The notes under the pieces are model-generated. The model was not told the DNA's origin and ran no database searches. It saw only the letters and a list, made by a program, of their open reading frames with translations. A stretch of 38,985 nucleotides of DNA from an uncultured Brachyspira sp. (lineage in GTDB: Bacteria; Cyanobacteriota; Vampirovibrionia; Gastranaerophilales; Gastranaerophilaceae), in NCBI GenBank assembly GCA_900321895.1, contig ONYB01000074.1, positions 1 through 38,985 of the forward strand, given 5' to 3'. Both the position numbers and the translations under genes were made by a program. Shown here in pieces: positions 6,105-13,405 of the stretch (position 1 is the stretch's first letter; each line of letters starts with the position of its first letter).

Positions 6105-6536
6105 TTAGTCCAAATCGATTTTATCGGCATCCATGTTGTTGCAATACAAGTAAGTTACCAACCCAGGAATAATTGTGTAGAAAATTGCTGACGGTAACGT
6201 GCATAATGTTTGGTCTTTTTTAATTTGTTTGATTAACTTTTTATCGGCTTTGGGATCAAGGTCGTATTTTTCGGCTACAGTGTCATCACTTCTCAAACCA
6301 TAATACAAGGTACTAAAAATACCGCCAAATATTGACCAGCCAGCTGCAGTAGTTCTTGCTTTTCGCACAATTTCTTTCGACTCGGCTTCAGTTCTTTCCT
6401 TACCTTTAAAATTTACCGTATCGGTCGGGGCATTCCCCTTCAACAAGTTGGTATTTGCAGGAATTTGACCTACATTTTCGGTATTTCCGAGTGAGTGAAG
6501 CTTCATTGAGTTTACAGAATTTACTGACAAAGACAT
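6105..6536 (-). CDS. Hypothetical membrane protein with N-terminal NFKG motif
   Basis: A 143-residue protein of no family I can name. The first 60 residues are polar, Ser/Asn-rich and disordered-looking, with TDTVNFKGKE at about residues 38-47. Two hydrophobic segments follow, AAGWSIFGGIFSTLYYGL (about 64-81) and LPSAIFYTIIPGLVTYLYC (about 114-132), separated by a charged Asp/Lys-rich loop. This suggests a small two-span membrane protein. A related FKS motif stands near the N-terminus of the adjacent upstream gene. Such short 'FKG' N-terminal motifs are, in my impression, recurrent in gut Melainabacteria proteins of unknown function. A weak AGTAGGT ribosome binding site precedes the ATG. Confidence 0.65.
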   Translation of the reverse strand: MSLSVNSVNSMKLHSLGNTENVGQIPANTNLLKGNAPTDTVNFKGKERTEAESKEIVRKARTTAAGWSIFGGIFSTLYYGLRSDDTVAEKYDLDPKADKKLIKQIKKDQTLCTLPSAIFYTIIPGLVTYLYCNNMDADKIDLD

Positions 6537-6620
6537 TTCTACCTACTTTCTATTTTCATTTTACACCTATATTAAATATAAAACATGAACAAAGAAAAAT
6601 TTGCTACTTTCCCCAACCCA

Positions 6621-6640
6621 TCCTATCCTATCCTATCCTA
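6621..6640. repeat. Pentanucleotide tandem repeat (TCCTA)4
   Basis: Four perfect tandem copies of TCCTA, with partial units on both flanks, lie 85 bp upstream of the start of the 6536 gene and downstream of the phosphatase gene. On the minus strand it reads as AGGAT units next to a G-rich run. No function is evident; such repeats can change copy number. Confidence 0.85.
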
Positions 6641-6727
6641 TGAAGGATTATATCTGAGTTTCAGCCTAATTAAAAGTCGAATTAATATTTCGTTACAAAC
6701 TCCATTTTCAAAAACTTTTGACCATTT

Positions 6728-7519
6728 TTAGAATAGTCGAAACGGCTCTGCTACAACTCTTTTCAACATTTTAGCGAACTGTTTTTCCCAGTTTCCGTCC
6801 CAGCCCATTTTCAACTTGTCTTTTGATGTCAAATTTTTATACAAAGTTTTTATGTAATCTGAAAAATAATCTCTCCTAACCACAACAGAATGTCTGTTTG
6901 CCTTCGGGTTGAAAAAACTGTTTAGCATAACCGCATCATCTGTCCTGTACGTCCCGTAATCGCAAGCAATATAAGTGTTTCCCTCTTGCATAACCTTTAT
7001 GTAATCCACAAATCGGTTTACAAATTTGTTCTTATCATTCTGGGTCGCCATATCCTTAAAAATCGAATGTGCAAAGAAATTCTCCATTGGCATATCAAAA
7101 AACTTCATGCCTGATTTTTCAACACTCTCCTTGTATTCTTCGCCATAACTGCCCAAATCAATAATCGTTTTAAACCCTGCCTTTTTCATTTCTTCAAATA
7201 TCATCGGATGTGAACCCGCCAAGGTTTGCCCACGATAATTATTTGTTCTTACACAACTGTCAATACGTTTTGCAATAACGGGAATTTCTTCCGGAACTAT
7301 TTTTTTAGGCTTCTGTGAGTAAAAATCAACCAGCTTTTTAAGCGAATATTCACTCAAGCGGTGCTCGCTTGCATAAATATCTGAGTAAGGATTATGCCAA
7401 CTGTCATAGTGATTTCTTATAAAATTACGTCTTTCCCGAGAAACGGCGTCATCAAAAGCAATCGGCTCATTGCTTTTGAATGAAGGGTTTATCCTGCTTG
7501 AAATCGGCATAATTTTCAT
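6728..7519 (-). CDS. Divergent tyrosine/dual-specificity phosphatase-like protein (CX5R)
   Basis: A 263-residue protein. The core resembles the cysteine-phosphatase fold: NNYRGQTLAG (93-102, like the YRSGQP start of DSP-type enzymes), then GFKTIIDLGS (115-124), then the P-loop candidate CDYGTYRT (C186, R192), which fits the catalytic C-x5-R-[S/T] signature. The N-terminal 60 residues are an extra region with INPSFKSNE (10-18), and a charged helical C-terminus follows. The loop lacks the usual HC and G-x-x-G residues, so activity and substrate (protein tyrosine, lipid or other phosphate) are uncertain. It starts 6 nt after the rpe stop and is probably the last gene of the pyrH-frr-cdsA-rnc-rpe operon. 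A second ATG three codons in is also possible. Confidence 0.65.
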   Translation of the reverse strand: MKIMPISSRINPSFKSNEPIAFDDAVSRERRNFIRNHYDSWHNPYSDIYASEHRLSEYSLKKLVDFYSQKPKKIVPEEIPVIAKRIDSCVRTNNYRGQTLAGSHPMIFEEMKKAGFKTIIDLGSYGEEYKESVEKSGMKFFDMPMENFFAHSIFKDMATQNDKNKFVNRFVDYIKVMQEGNTYIACDYGTYRTDDAVMLNSFFNPKANRHSVVVRRDYFSDYIKTLYKNLTSKDKLKMGWDGNWEKQFAKMLKRVVAEPFRLF

Positions 7520-7525
7520 AATCCG

Positions 7526-8170
7526 CTATCCTCGCAAGCTATCGATTGCAGTTTTTATATCATCGGATTTGTAAACATAACTACCTGCCACAAGCGAATT
7601 TGCACCTAATCTGGTGCAAACTTTTGCGGTTTCTGCGTTAATCCCGCCATCCACCTGTATAATCATATTTTGTGGTGAGTTGTTTTTTAAATAAGGAATT
7701 TTTTCGGCACAATCCGCCATAAAACTCTGTCCGCCAAACCCCGGCTCAACTGTCATTACAAGTACCATATCCGCTGTGGTCAAAAGGTTAAAAATCTCGT
7801 CCGGAGAAGTTTTCGGCTTAATAGAAATTCCTGCCTTCACACCAAAAGATTTTATCATCTTCAAAATTTCACGTGATTTTTCACCCGCCGCCTCATAATG
7901 AAACGTAATAATATCCGCACCCGCCTTCACAAACGGCTCAACGTATTTTTCGGGATTTTCAATCATCAAATGAACGTCAAGCGGTAATTTTGTGATTTTT
8001 CTGATTGACTTCACGACAGGAACGCCAATCGTTATATTAGGAACAAAATGTCCGTCCATTACATCCACGTGTATCCAGTCCGCACCTGCGTTTTCGACCG
8101 CTTTAATATCTCGTTCAAGGTTCGCAAAGTCCGCCGACAAAATCGACGGAGATACTATAATCTCGCTCAT
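7526..8170 (-). CDS. rpe: Ribulose-phosphate 3-epimerase
   Basis: The 214-residue product is the TIM-barrel enzyme that interconverts ribulose 5-phosphate and xylulose 5-phosphate in the pentose phosphate pathway. The family motifs are clear: VSPSILSADF near the start, WIHVDVMDGHFVPN (metal-binding His and Asp), LPLDVHLMI, VLVMTVEPGFGGQ and IQVDGGIN. I place the start at 8170, where the ATG overlaps the rnc stop as ATGA; the upstream in-frame ATG at 8191 would add seven residues not seen in the family. Tight overlap indicates translational coupling with rnc. Confidence 0.96.
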   Translation of the reverse strand: MSEIIVSPSILSADFANLERDIKAVENAGADWIHVDVMDGHFVPNITIGVPVVKSIRKITKLPLDVHLMIENPEKYVEPFVKAGADIITFHYEAAGEKSREILKMIKSFGVKAGISIKPKTSPDEIFNLLTTADMVLVMTVEPGFGGQSFMADCAEKIPYLKNNSPQNMIIQVDGGINAETAKVCTRLGANSLVAGSYVYKSDDIKTAIDSLRG

Positions 8171-8850
8171 ATTGCCCCCAACTTTTTGCAAGCTTCATAA
8201 GCAGCGTGTTGTTCGGCTTCTTTCTTGGTTTTGCCCGAACCGGATGCCACAACCTCATCGTTATAAGAAACCTCAACCGTAAAAACTCTGTTATGAGCAG
8301 GCCCTGAAGTGTTCGCAAGTCGATAAACAGGAATAGTTTTGCTCAAGCCTTGGGTGTATTCCTGCAAAATCGCCTTCGCATTATATTTGCTGTAATTTTC
8401 TTCAATCTCAACCAAATACGGCGGAAAAACCTTTTTAATAAACTCGGTCAATTCAGCAAGTTTTCCGTCTAAATAATAAGCACCCAAAACCGCCTCAAAA
8501 GAACACGCCGTAACGGATTCCAGATTTTGAACCCCGAGTTTTCTATCGTGTTCCCCAACAAGAATCAACTCATCAAGCCCCATTTTATTGGCAATTTTGG
8601 CAAGCGTATTGTCAGAAACCGCAACAGAACGAATTTTTGACATATCGCCCTCCGTATAATCAGGATATGTTTCAAAAAGCAAATCCGAAACCAACAATTT
8701 TAAAACCGCATCGCCTAAAAATTCCAATCTCTCATAGCATTCGCCATACTCGAGATTATTTTCTTTGGTATATGAGGGATGAGTAAGTGCGGCTCTGTAA
8801 TAGTCGCCGCACTCCGTCGAAATTCCAAATATATCAGCCACTTCCTTCAT
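8167..8850 (-). CDS. rnc: Ribonuclease III
   Basis: The 227-residue enzyme cleaves double-stranded RNA, maturing rRNA precursors and degrading structured mRNAs. The N-terminal catalytic domain has the signature ERLEFLGDAV (40-49), with Asp47 and the second catalytic acid Glu119 in SFEAVLGAYYLD. The C-terminal double-stranded-RNA-binding domain spans about 155-225 (AKAILQEYTQG to KKEAEQHAAYEACKKL). Start and stop codons overlap the neighbours (1 nt with cdsA, 4 nt with rpe), so the gene is translated as part of a compact operon. Confidence 0.97.
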   Translation of the reverse strand: MKEVADIFGISTECGDYYRAALTHPSYTKENNLEYGECYERLEFLGDAVLKLLVSDLLFETYPDYTEGDMSKIRSVAVSDNTLAKIANKMGLDELILVGEHDRKLGVQNLESVTACSFEAVLGAYYLDGKLAELTEFIKKVFPPYLVEIEENYSKYNAKAILQEYTQGLSKTIPVYRLANTSGPAHNRVFTVEVSYNDEVVASGSGKTKKEAEQHAAYEACKKLGAI

Positions 8851-9740
8851 TAGAACAACCCTCTAAAGAAAGTTATCAAATCAGCAAGCAATTCGTTTGA
8901 AAATACAATATGCTTACAGAAATAATACATTACAGGGATTGTCAAAATGAAACTGTCCGTTCTGTCAAGGAAACCGCCATGCCCCGGAAGCGAGTGACCG
9001 GAATCTTTAACTCCGGCATCACGTTTGAGAAGTGATTCGCACAAGTCGCCGATTTGAGCAAAAACAGTACACAAGAACCCGAGCATTACCGAGAAATACC
9101 ACTCAAGCTGTAGGAAATAACCGATAATCAAAGCACCGATTACTGCCGCAATCGCACCGCCGATAGAGCCTTCAATAGTTTTGTTAGGGCTGACAATCGG
9201 AGCAAGCTTATGTTTTCCGAGGTGACGTCCTGCGTAGTAACAACCGATATCGGTCATTAAAATTGCGGTAAACATCAAAACGACAAAGCCCAAGCCGTCA
9301 TGAAATCTTTCGGAACTCAGATGTCTTAAAAATATCAAATGAAGCGGAAACCACCCGCAATAAATAATACCAAGCAAAGTCGTTGCAACGTTTGCGATAT
9401 AAGGTTGTCTTCCTCTGAAAAGCACCCACATAAAAGCACCAATCGAGCAGAAGGTCAAAGCAACGGCAACCAAATCAAACCTTTGGAAGTACGCAATACT
9501 TGCAATAATCAACTGTGAAAGGAACATGACCTTCAAACTCGGGTAAAAACCTTTATGCTCAAGGATTTTCACATACTCTTTTGAGGCAAAAAATATGATT
9601 ACCAAAAGCATTAAAAGGATTGCCCATTTCCCGTAAATTATTGCGGACATTGCAATCGTGCCCATAATAAAGCCCGTAAGCATTCTTGTTGCGTTTTTGT
9701 TCAAACCGTGGTTTGTCTGTTCTTCCTCAGGTGCTGTCAT
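8850..9740 (-). CDS. cdsA: Phosphatidate cytidylyltransferase
   Basis: The 296-residue integral membrane enzyme makes CDP-diacylglycerol from CTP and phosphatidic acid, the committed step to bacterial phospholipids. It has about seven or eight hydrophobic spans and the exact CdsA signature near the C-terminus: SLLKRDAGVKDSG, then LPGHGGFLDRTD. An NKTIEGSIGG loop precedes it. The N-terminus is a short polar, Glu/Asn-rich tail. The start overlaps the frr stop by one base (TAATG) and its stop overlaps the rnc start in the same way. The usual uppS neighbour is missing here and lies instead at 17827. Confidence 0.96.
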   Translation of the reverse strand: MTAPEEEQTNHGLNKNATRMLTGFIMGTIAMSAIIYGKWAILLMLLVIIFFASKEYVKILEHKGFYPSLKVMFLSQLIIASIAYFQRFDLVAVALTFCSIGAFMWVLFRGRQPYIANVATTLLGIIYCGWFPLHLIFLRHLSSERFHDGLGFVVLMFTAILMTDIGCYYAGRHLGKHKLAPIVSPNKTIEGSIGGAIAAVIGALIIGYFLQLEWYFSVMLGFLCTVFAQIGDLCESLLKRDAGVKDSGHSLPGHGGFLDRTDSFILTIPVMYYFCKHIVFSNELLADLITFFRGLF

Positions 9741-10315
9741 TATACCGTCATAACCTCTTTTTCTTTTTCTGCAACTGCTTTGTCAATAATACCTGTGTAT
9801 TTATCGGTAACTTTTTGGATTTTGTCCTGATTATCTTTTACCGCATCTTCCGGCAATTTTTCGTTCTTTTCGATTTTTTTCAAATCGTCTGTCATGTCAC
9901 GGCGAATGTTTCTTACTGCAACTTTAGCCTCTTCGCCGATTTTTTTGACTTCTTTAGCGATTTCTTTTCTTCTGTCTTCTGTCAAAGGCGGGAACGGAAG
10001 CCTGATACAAATACCGTCACTGTTTGGCGTAATACCGATTTCAGCCTTGATAATAGCTTTTTCGATTTCCTTCAAAGTTGATTTGTCATAAGGGGTGATA
10101 ACAAGAGTTGTACCGTCCTGAACAGTAACCTGTGACATTTGTCTTAACGGAGTAGGAGCACCGTAATAATCAACAACAACTTTATCTAAAATAAGCGGAT
10201 TTGCTCTACCGGAACGAATACTACCGAATTCTTTTCTAAGCTGGTTAATCGCTTTTTCCATTTTTTCTTCACCGAACAAGTATAATTCTTCTAATGCTTC
10301 AGACTGTTCTGCCAT
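9740..10315 (-). CDS. frr: Ribosome recycling factor
   Basis: The 191-residue protein splits post-termination ribosomes together with EF-G. It shows the typical features: an N-terminal helix (EEKMEKAINQLRKEF), the signature IRSGRANP (33-40), the beta domain around YGAPTPLRQMSQV, and a long C-terminal three-helix-bundle arm rich in Lys and Glu. It is slightly longer than the E. coli protein (185) because of a short acidic N-terminal extension (AEQSEALEELYLFG). It lies 24 nt downstream of pyrH, the conserved bacterial order, with AAAGAGG as ribosome binding site. Confidence 0.97.
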   Translation of the reverse strand: MAEQSEALEELYLFGEEKMEKAINQLRKEFGSIRSGRANPLILDKVVVDYYGAPTPLRQMSQVTVQDGTTLVITPYDKSTLKEIEKAIIKAEIGITPNSDGICIRLPFPPLTEDRRKEIAKEVKKIGEEAKVAVRNIRRDMTDDLKKIEKNEKLPEDAVKDNQDKIQKVTDKYTGIIDKAVAEKEKEVMTV

Positions 10316-10339
10316 TTTAACCTCTTTCTTTATAATAAT

Positions 10340-11062
10340 CTAACTTATATATGTTCCTAATTTTTCGCCGTGCATAATGTTTGAAATTCCGTCTTTTGCG
10401 TCAAAATCGAATACCACAATCGGAATATTGTTTTGTTTACACAATGTGCATGCTGATGTATCCATAACTTTTAAACCTTTAATAATAATGTCGTCATAAG
10501 TTATGTTATCAAGTTTTTTTGCTTCCGGATTAGTTTTCGGGTCATCCGTATAAACTCCGTCAACTCCGTTTTTCGCCATAAGCATGGCTTCCGCATTAAT
10601 TTCGGAAGCTCTCAAGGCTGCTGCTGTATCAGTAGTAAAGAACGGGTTGCCCGTACCTGCCGCAAAGATTACCACTCTGCCCTTTTCAAGGTGTCTGATT
10701 GCACGGTGTCTGATATAAGGTTCTGCAACCTGATTTATCGCCAATGCACTCTGAACTCTGCAAGGAACACCGATTGAGTTGAACGCACTCTGCAAAGCAA
10801 TCGCATTCATAACTGTTGCAAGCATTCCGACATAATCGCCCGAAGCTCTGTCCATGCCGAGTTTTGCACTGTTCTTCATGCCTCGGAAAATATTTCCGCC
10901 ACCGACAACAACCGCAATTTCAGCACCTGCATCCTTTGCCTTTTTAATTTCTTCAGCAATCATCATGACCGGAGTTTGGTCAATACCGAACTCTTGCGAA
11001 CCCAAAAGAGCCTCGCCACTAATTTTAATTAATACTCTCTTATATTTTAAATTTTTATCCAT
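10340..11062 (-). CDS. pyrH: UMP kinase
   Basis: The 240-residue amino-acid-kinase-fold enzyme phosphorylates UMP to UDP for RNA, DNA and nucleotide-sugar supply. Family motifs include RVLIKISGEALLG at the start, the glycine-rich VVVGGGNIFRG, DRASGDYVGMLATVMNA, and FAAGTGNPFFTTDTAAALRA. The start is supported by GAGAGG 6 nt upstream and by a promoter whose predicted start gives only an 11-nt leader. It is the first gene of an operon running pyrH-frr-cdsA-rnc-rpe-phosphatase. The common upstream partners rpsB-tsf are absent here. Confidence 0.97.
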   Translation of the reverse strand: MDKNLKYKRVLIKISGEALLGSQEFGIDQTPVMMIAEEIKKAKDAGAEIAVVVGGGNIFRGMKNSAKLGMDRASGDYVGMLATVMNAIALQSAFNSIGVPCRVQSALAINQVAEPYIRHRAIRHLEKGRVVIFAAGTGNPFFTTDTAAALRASEINAEAMLMAKNGVDGVYTDDPKTNPEAKKLDNITYDDIIIKGLKVMDTSACTLCKQNNIPIVVFDFDAKDGISNIMHGEKLGTYIS

Positions 11063-11079
11063 AAACGACCTCTCGCACT

Positions 11080-11108
11080 ATAATATCCTAAATATACAGG
11101 ATTGTAAA
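11080..11108 (-). promoter_or_regulatory. Promoter of the pyrH operon
   Basis: On the minus strand: TTTACA (11108-11103), 17-nt spacer, TATTAT (11085-11080). Predicted start near 11073 gives an 11-nt leader that still holds the GAGAGG ribosome binding site, a useful contrast with the leaderless genes. Confidence 0.75.
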
Positions 11109-11156
11109 GCATGCAATGCGAGTTTTATATTAACTTTTGTAAACTAAAATAAATTC

Positions 11157-11185
11157 TTAAAACCTGCATAAACAGTGGGTTTTAA
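11157..11185. promoter_or_regulatory. 8-bp inverted repeat in the pyrH/RHH intergenic region
   Basis: TTAAAACC (11157-11164) and GGTTTTAA (11178-11185) with a 13-nt spacer. It lies between the pyrH promoter and the larger palindrome before the ribbon-helix-helix gene. It may be an operator half-site pair. Confidence 0.35.
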
Positions 11186-11192
11186 AATTTGG

Positions 11193-11247
11193 TATATAAA
11201 AACAATATAAAAAATAGCACTTTTTTAAAGTAAATTGTTTTTATATA
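11193..11247. promoter_or_regulatory. 14-bp inverted repeat upstream of the ribbon-helix-helix gene, candidate autoregulatory operator
   Basis: TATATAAAAACAAT (11193-11206) is repeated as its exact complement ATTGTTTTTATATA (11234-11247), 27 nt apart. The spacer contains AAAAAA/TTTTTT arms, so the whole 55-nt block is nearly palindromic. Arc/CopG-type repressors bind paired half-sites ahead of their own genes, which makes this a plausible operator. A cruciform or RNA hairpin is the alternative. Confidence 0.5.
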
Positions 11248-11284
11248 TATACAAGAGATTTATAGCAGTAACAAAGGAGAATAT

Positions 11285-11473
11285 ATGGCACGAGTTTTGA
11301 TTTCTATGCCCGAGGAATTTTTGAACAAGATTGATCAGGTAGCCGATGGCGAAAACCGCTCACGTAGCGAACTTATTAGAGAAGCACTAAGAACCTACAT
11401 CTACAAACAGCAGGTTCGACAATCAGCCTCCGCTGCTAAAAACGCAGACCTTTTAGAAAGCTTGCTTGAATAA
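11285..11473 (+). CDS. Ribbon-helix-helix (CopG/Arc-type) DNA-binding protein
   Basis: The 62-residue protein is a single ribbon-helix-helix domain: an N-terminal beta-strand ARVLISMPEEFLNKID (2-17), helix A, the turn GENRSRSELIREALRTYIYK (helix B), and a short polar tail. Such dimers insert the beta-strand in the major groove. The family contains both antitoxins and stand-alone regulators. No toxin gene is adjacent: the downstream neighbour converges after a terminator, so it looks like a stand-alone regulator. AAAGGAG lies 6 nt ahead of the ATG. A large inverted repeat upstream suggests autoregulation. Confidence 0.85.
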   Translation: MARVLISMPEEFLNKIDQVADGENRSRSELIREALRTYIYKQQVRQSASAAKNADLLESLLE

Positions 11474-11512
11474 TAACTCTTGAGAAAACGGGCTACAGAT
11501 TTGGGATTTATG

Positions 11513-11539
11513 GCGGCACAACTGCGTTGTGCCGCTTTT
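11513..11539 (+). terminator. Terminator of the ribbon-helix-helix gene
   Basis: GCGGCACAAC (11513-11522), loop TGC, GTTGTGCCGC (11526-11535), then TTTT. This is a perfect 10-bp GC-rich stem. Confidence 0.85.
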
Positions 11540-11547
11540 GAATACTA

Positions 11548-12702
11548 CTAATCCTTGTAAGCCTCTGCATACTGAGGGTTTACGGCAAGCCACTTGAAAG
11601 ATTCCATGCCTGTATCAGGAATATCAAGGACGAATGTTCCGCCGTATCGACCTCGAGAAAAGCCAAGATATCCTTCTTTTGCAAGGTTTTGATAAGCTTT
11701 TCTGATTGTGTTCGGGCTCAATTCAAATTTCTTTGACAATTCCAAAATTGAAGGCAATTTGTCCCCTACCTCGTAATTTTTTGCAATCATATCTTTTATG
11801 CGGTTTTGAGTTTTTTCGTAAAAGTAGAAAGCTGCATCTTGTGCAGGTGCAAAAATTGAGTTTTCCCTCTTTTGGTTTGCGGAATTTTCAAACGGCAACT
11901 TCATGACAGTCGTGCCGTATCTTCCACGGTGTGGCATTAAAATTCCGTCCGAAATCAAGATATTAAGTGCATCGTGAACTGTTTTTATGCTCGCCTTCAA
12001 AACTCTTGAAAGTTCAGAATGCGGCGGGATTTTGTCACCCATTTTGCAATTTTTTGATACAAAAACTTTCAAATCATCCAAAACCTTTGACACAAGAGTT
12101 TTTTGCTCCACATCGCCCGAAATCATTGCGTCAAAATCCATTGAGCAAATTCTCCAGCCAGATTCTCTCGAATTTTTGAATTTGTGTTCCAAAATTCCCT
12201 CACCGCAAAGATATTCGAGGGCAAGTCTTGTCGTGTTTGCAGAACTTCCGATTATCAGGGCAAGGGTTCTTGATGACGGCAAATTTTGACCGACCTTAAA
12301 GCCCGAATTAAGAATATAATTTTTTATCTCATTGATAGCAGTTTCGCGTTTTGAGGTAAGTTTGCGAAAATTTTGTGTTCCCTCCACACGATTTTTAATC
12401 ATCGTGCCGATACACTGCTTGGATTCAAGATAGCCGAAATCCTCCGCATACCTGATTGCACTCTGAATAGTTCCGACGCTGACACCGAGATGATACGCCA
12501 AATCAGCTTTTGTAGGCAACAAATCCTTTACCTTCAAGCGACCGTTTGCTAAGCCGTCCTCAATCCATGCCATAATCCACTTGCCGATAACGACAGCTTT
12601 TGACTCGTCGATATTCTTCAAATCCGGCAGGGGATAAGCAATATCAGTAACTTTCAGTTGGTTTAAATCATTTTTTTTCGGGAGAATATATTCACTCTGC
12701 AT
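11548..12702 (-). CDS. Transcription regulator with four tandem GntR-type winged-helix domains
   Basis: The 384-residue protein consists almost wholly of four GntR-like winged-helix DNA-binding units. Approximate limits are 36-102 (LLPTKADLAYHLGVSVGTIQ), 116-187 (LPSSRTLALIIGSSANTTR), 200-268 (IPPHSELSRVLKASIKTVHD) and 293-360 (LPSILELSKKFELSPNTIRK). Each has the GntR pattern 'G..LPs...La..l..S..Tv..a...L...G.l', and units 3 and 4 end in a similar wing (RGRYGTTVM and RGRYGGTFVL). No effector-binding (FCD, UTRA) or aminotransferase (MocR) domain is present. Start 12702 (ATG, AAGGTG before it) is preferred to the GTG at 12708. The promoter lies 25 nt upstream. The target is unknown. Confidence 0.82.
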   Translation of the reverse strand: MQSEYILPKKNDLNQLKVTDIAYPLPDLKNIDESKAVVIGKWIMAWIEDGLANGRLKVKDLLPTKADLAYHLGVSVGTIQSAIRYAEDFGYLESKQCIGTMIKNRVEGTQNFRKLTSKRETAINEIKNYILNSGFKVGQNLPSSRTLALIIGSSANTTRLALEYLCGEGILEHKFKNSRESGWRICSMDFDAMISGDVEQKTLVSKVLDDLKVFVSKNCKMGDKIPPHSELSRVLKASIKTVHDALNILISDGILMPHRGRYGTTVMKLPFENSANQKRENSIFAPAQDAAFYFYEKTQNRIKDMIAKNYEVGDKLPSILELSKKFELSPNTIRKAYQNLAKEGYLGFSRGRYGGTFVLDIPDTGMESFKWLAVNPQYAEAYKD

Positions 12703-12727
12703 ACACACACCTTTTATTTCAAAACTA

Positions 12728-12756
12728 ATGATACACTATTTATAAAAAAACAGCAA
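12728..12756 (-). promoter_or_regulatory. Promoter of the four-winged-helix regulator
   Basis: On the minus strand: TTGCTG (12756-12751), 17-nt spacer, TATCAT (12733-12728). The predicted leader is about 20 nt and includes AAAAGGTG. Confidence 0.6.
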
Positions 12757-12809
12757 CAAATTTTTTGCGGGTATATGAAGGAATGTAACGTGAATATGCC
12801 ATCCTCTTT

Positions 12810-13364
12810 TTAATAAACTTTTTTAACCAGTTTTTGAATATAGCCTTTTACAGCAGGAGTAATTATCAAGTCAGGTTCTTTGGCTACAAATTCATCTAAA
12901 ATCGTGATTGCGTCTTGCAAATCGCCCTGTTTCTCCAACAACAAGCCACGCATAATATAATTAAACGGGTTATCGTTTTCGTAAGTTTGATTAATTTTTG
13001 TGCTCACAATATCAAGTGCATCATAGCAATCCGCAAGGTTTTGGAAAAATTTCAAATTCAAACTGTACAGCTTAACTGCACGCTCAAAGCAGTCCTGTGC
13101 CATATCCGCATAGCCTATTTTCATATAACACTCACCAAGATTGTTATAAAACACAGCAGATGCTTGAGTATCAGGGTTAAGACTGATTGCCATTTTAAAC
13201 TCCTGTATTGCAGGATACCACCATGCCTCCTGCATATACATAAGTCCTTTGTTGTTGTGGTTTGTGGCGTTCATGTGGGCGTCTATCGTGTACGATTCCG
13301 GCTTTCGATAACCCGATACCACCAATGAACACATTATTAAAGCTGTTACAACAATTTTTTTCAT
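12810..13364 (-). CDS. Small exported TPR protein
   Basis: A 184-residue protein with an N-terminal hydrophobic signal (KKIVVTALIMCSLVVSG, residues 2-18) and tetratricopeptide-like repeats. One spans about 36-68 (NNKGLMYMQEAWWYPAIQEFKMAISLNPD), the next about 70-100 (FYNNLGECYMKIGYADMAQDCFERA), and further degenerate ones follow to residue 170. It is likely periplasmic or membrane-tethered and used for protein-protein contacts. It lies about 40 bp beyond the MBL gene on the same strand and is the last member of a minus-strand cluster with another exported TPR protein. The specific partner is unknown. Confidence 0.8.
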   Translation of the reverse strand: MKKIVVTALIMCSLVVSGYRKPESYTIDAHMNATNHNNKGLMYMQEAWWYPAIQEFKMAISLNPDTQASAVFYNNLGECYMKIGYADMAQDCFERAVKLYSLNLKFFQNLADCYDALDIVSTKINQTYENDNPFNYIMRGLLLEKQGDLQDAITILDEFVAKEPDLIITPAVKGYIQKLVKKVY

Positions 13365-13405
13365 AAAACCGCTCGCCTATAATTGTGAACATACCTTTTA
13401 TATAA

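Noticed and set aside
11285..11473. Ribbon-helix-helix gene as antitoxin of a toxin-antitoxin pair
   Set aside because: No small partner ORF lies beside it; it is followed by its own terminator and a convergent regulator.
11548..12702. MocR-type (GntR plus aminotransferase) regulator
   Set aside because: No PLP-binding lysine region or aminotransferase fold; the rest of the protein is further winged helices.
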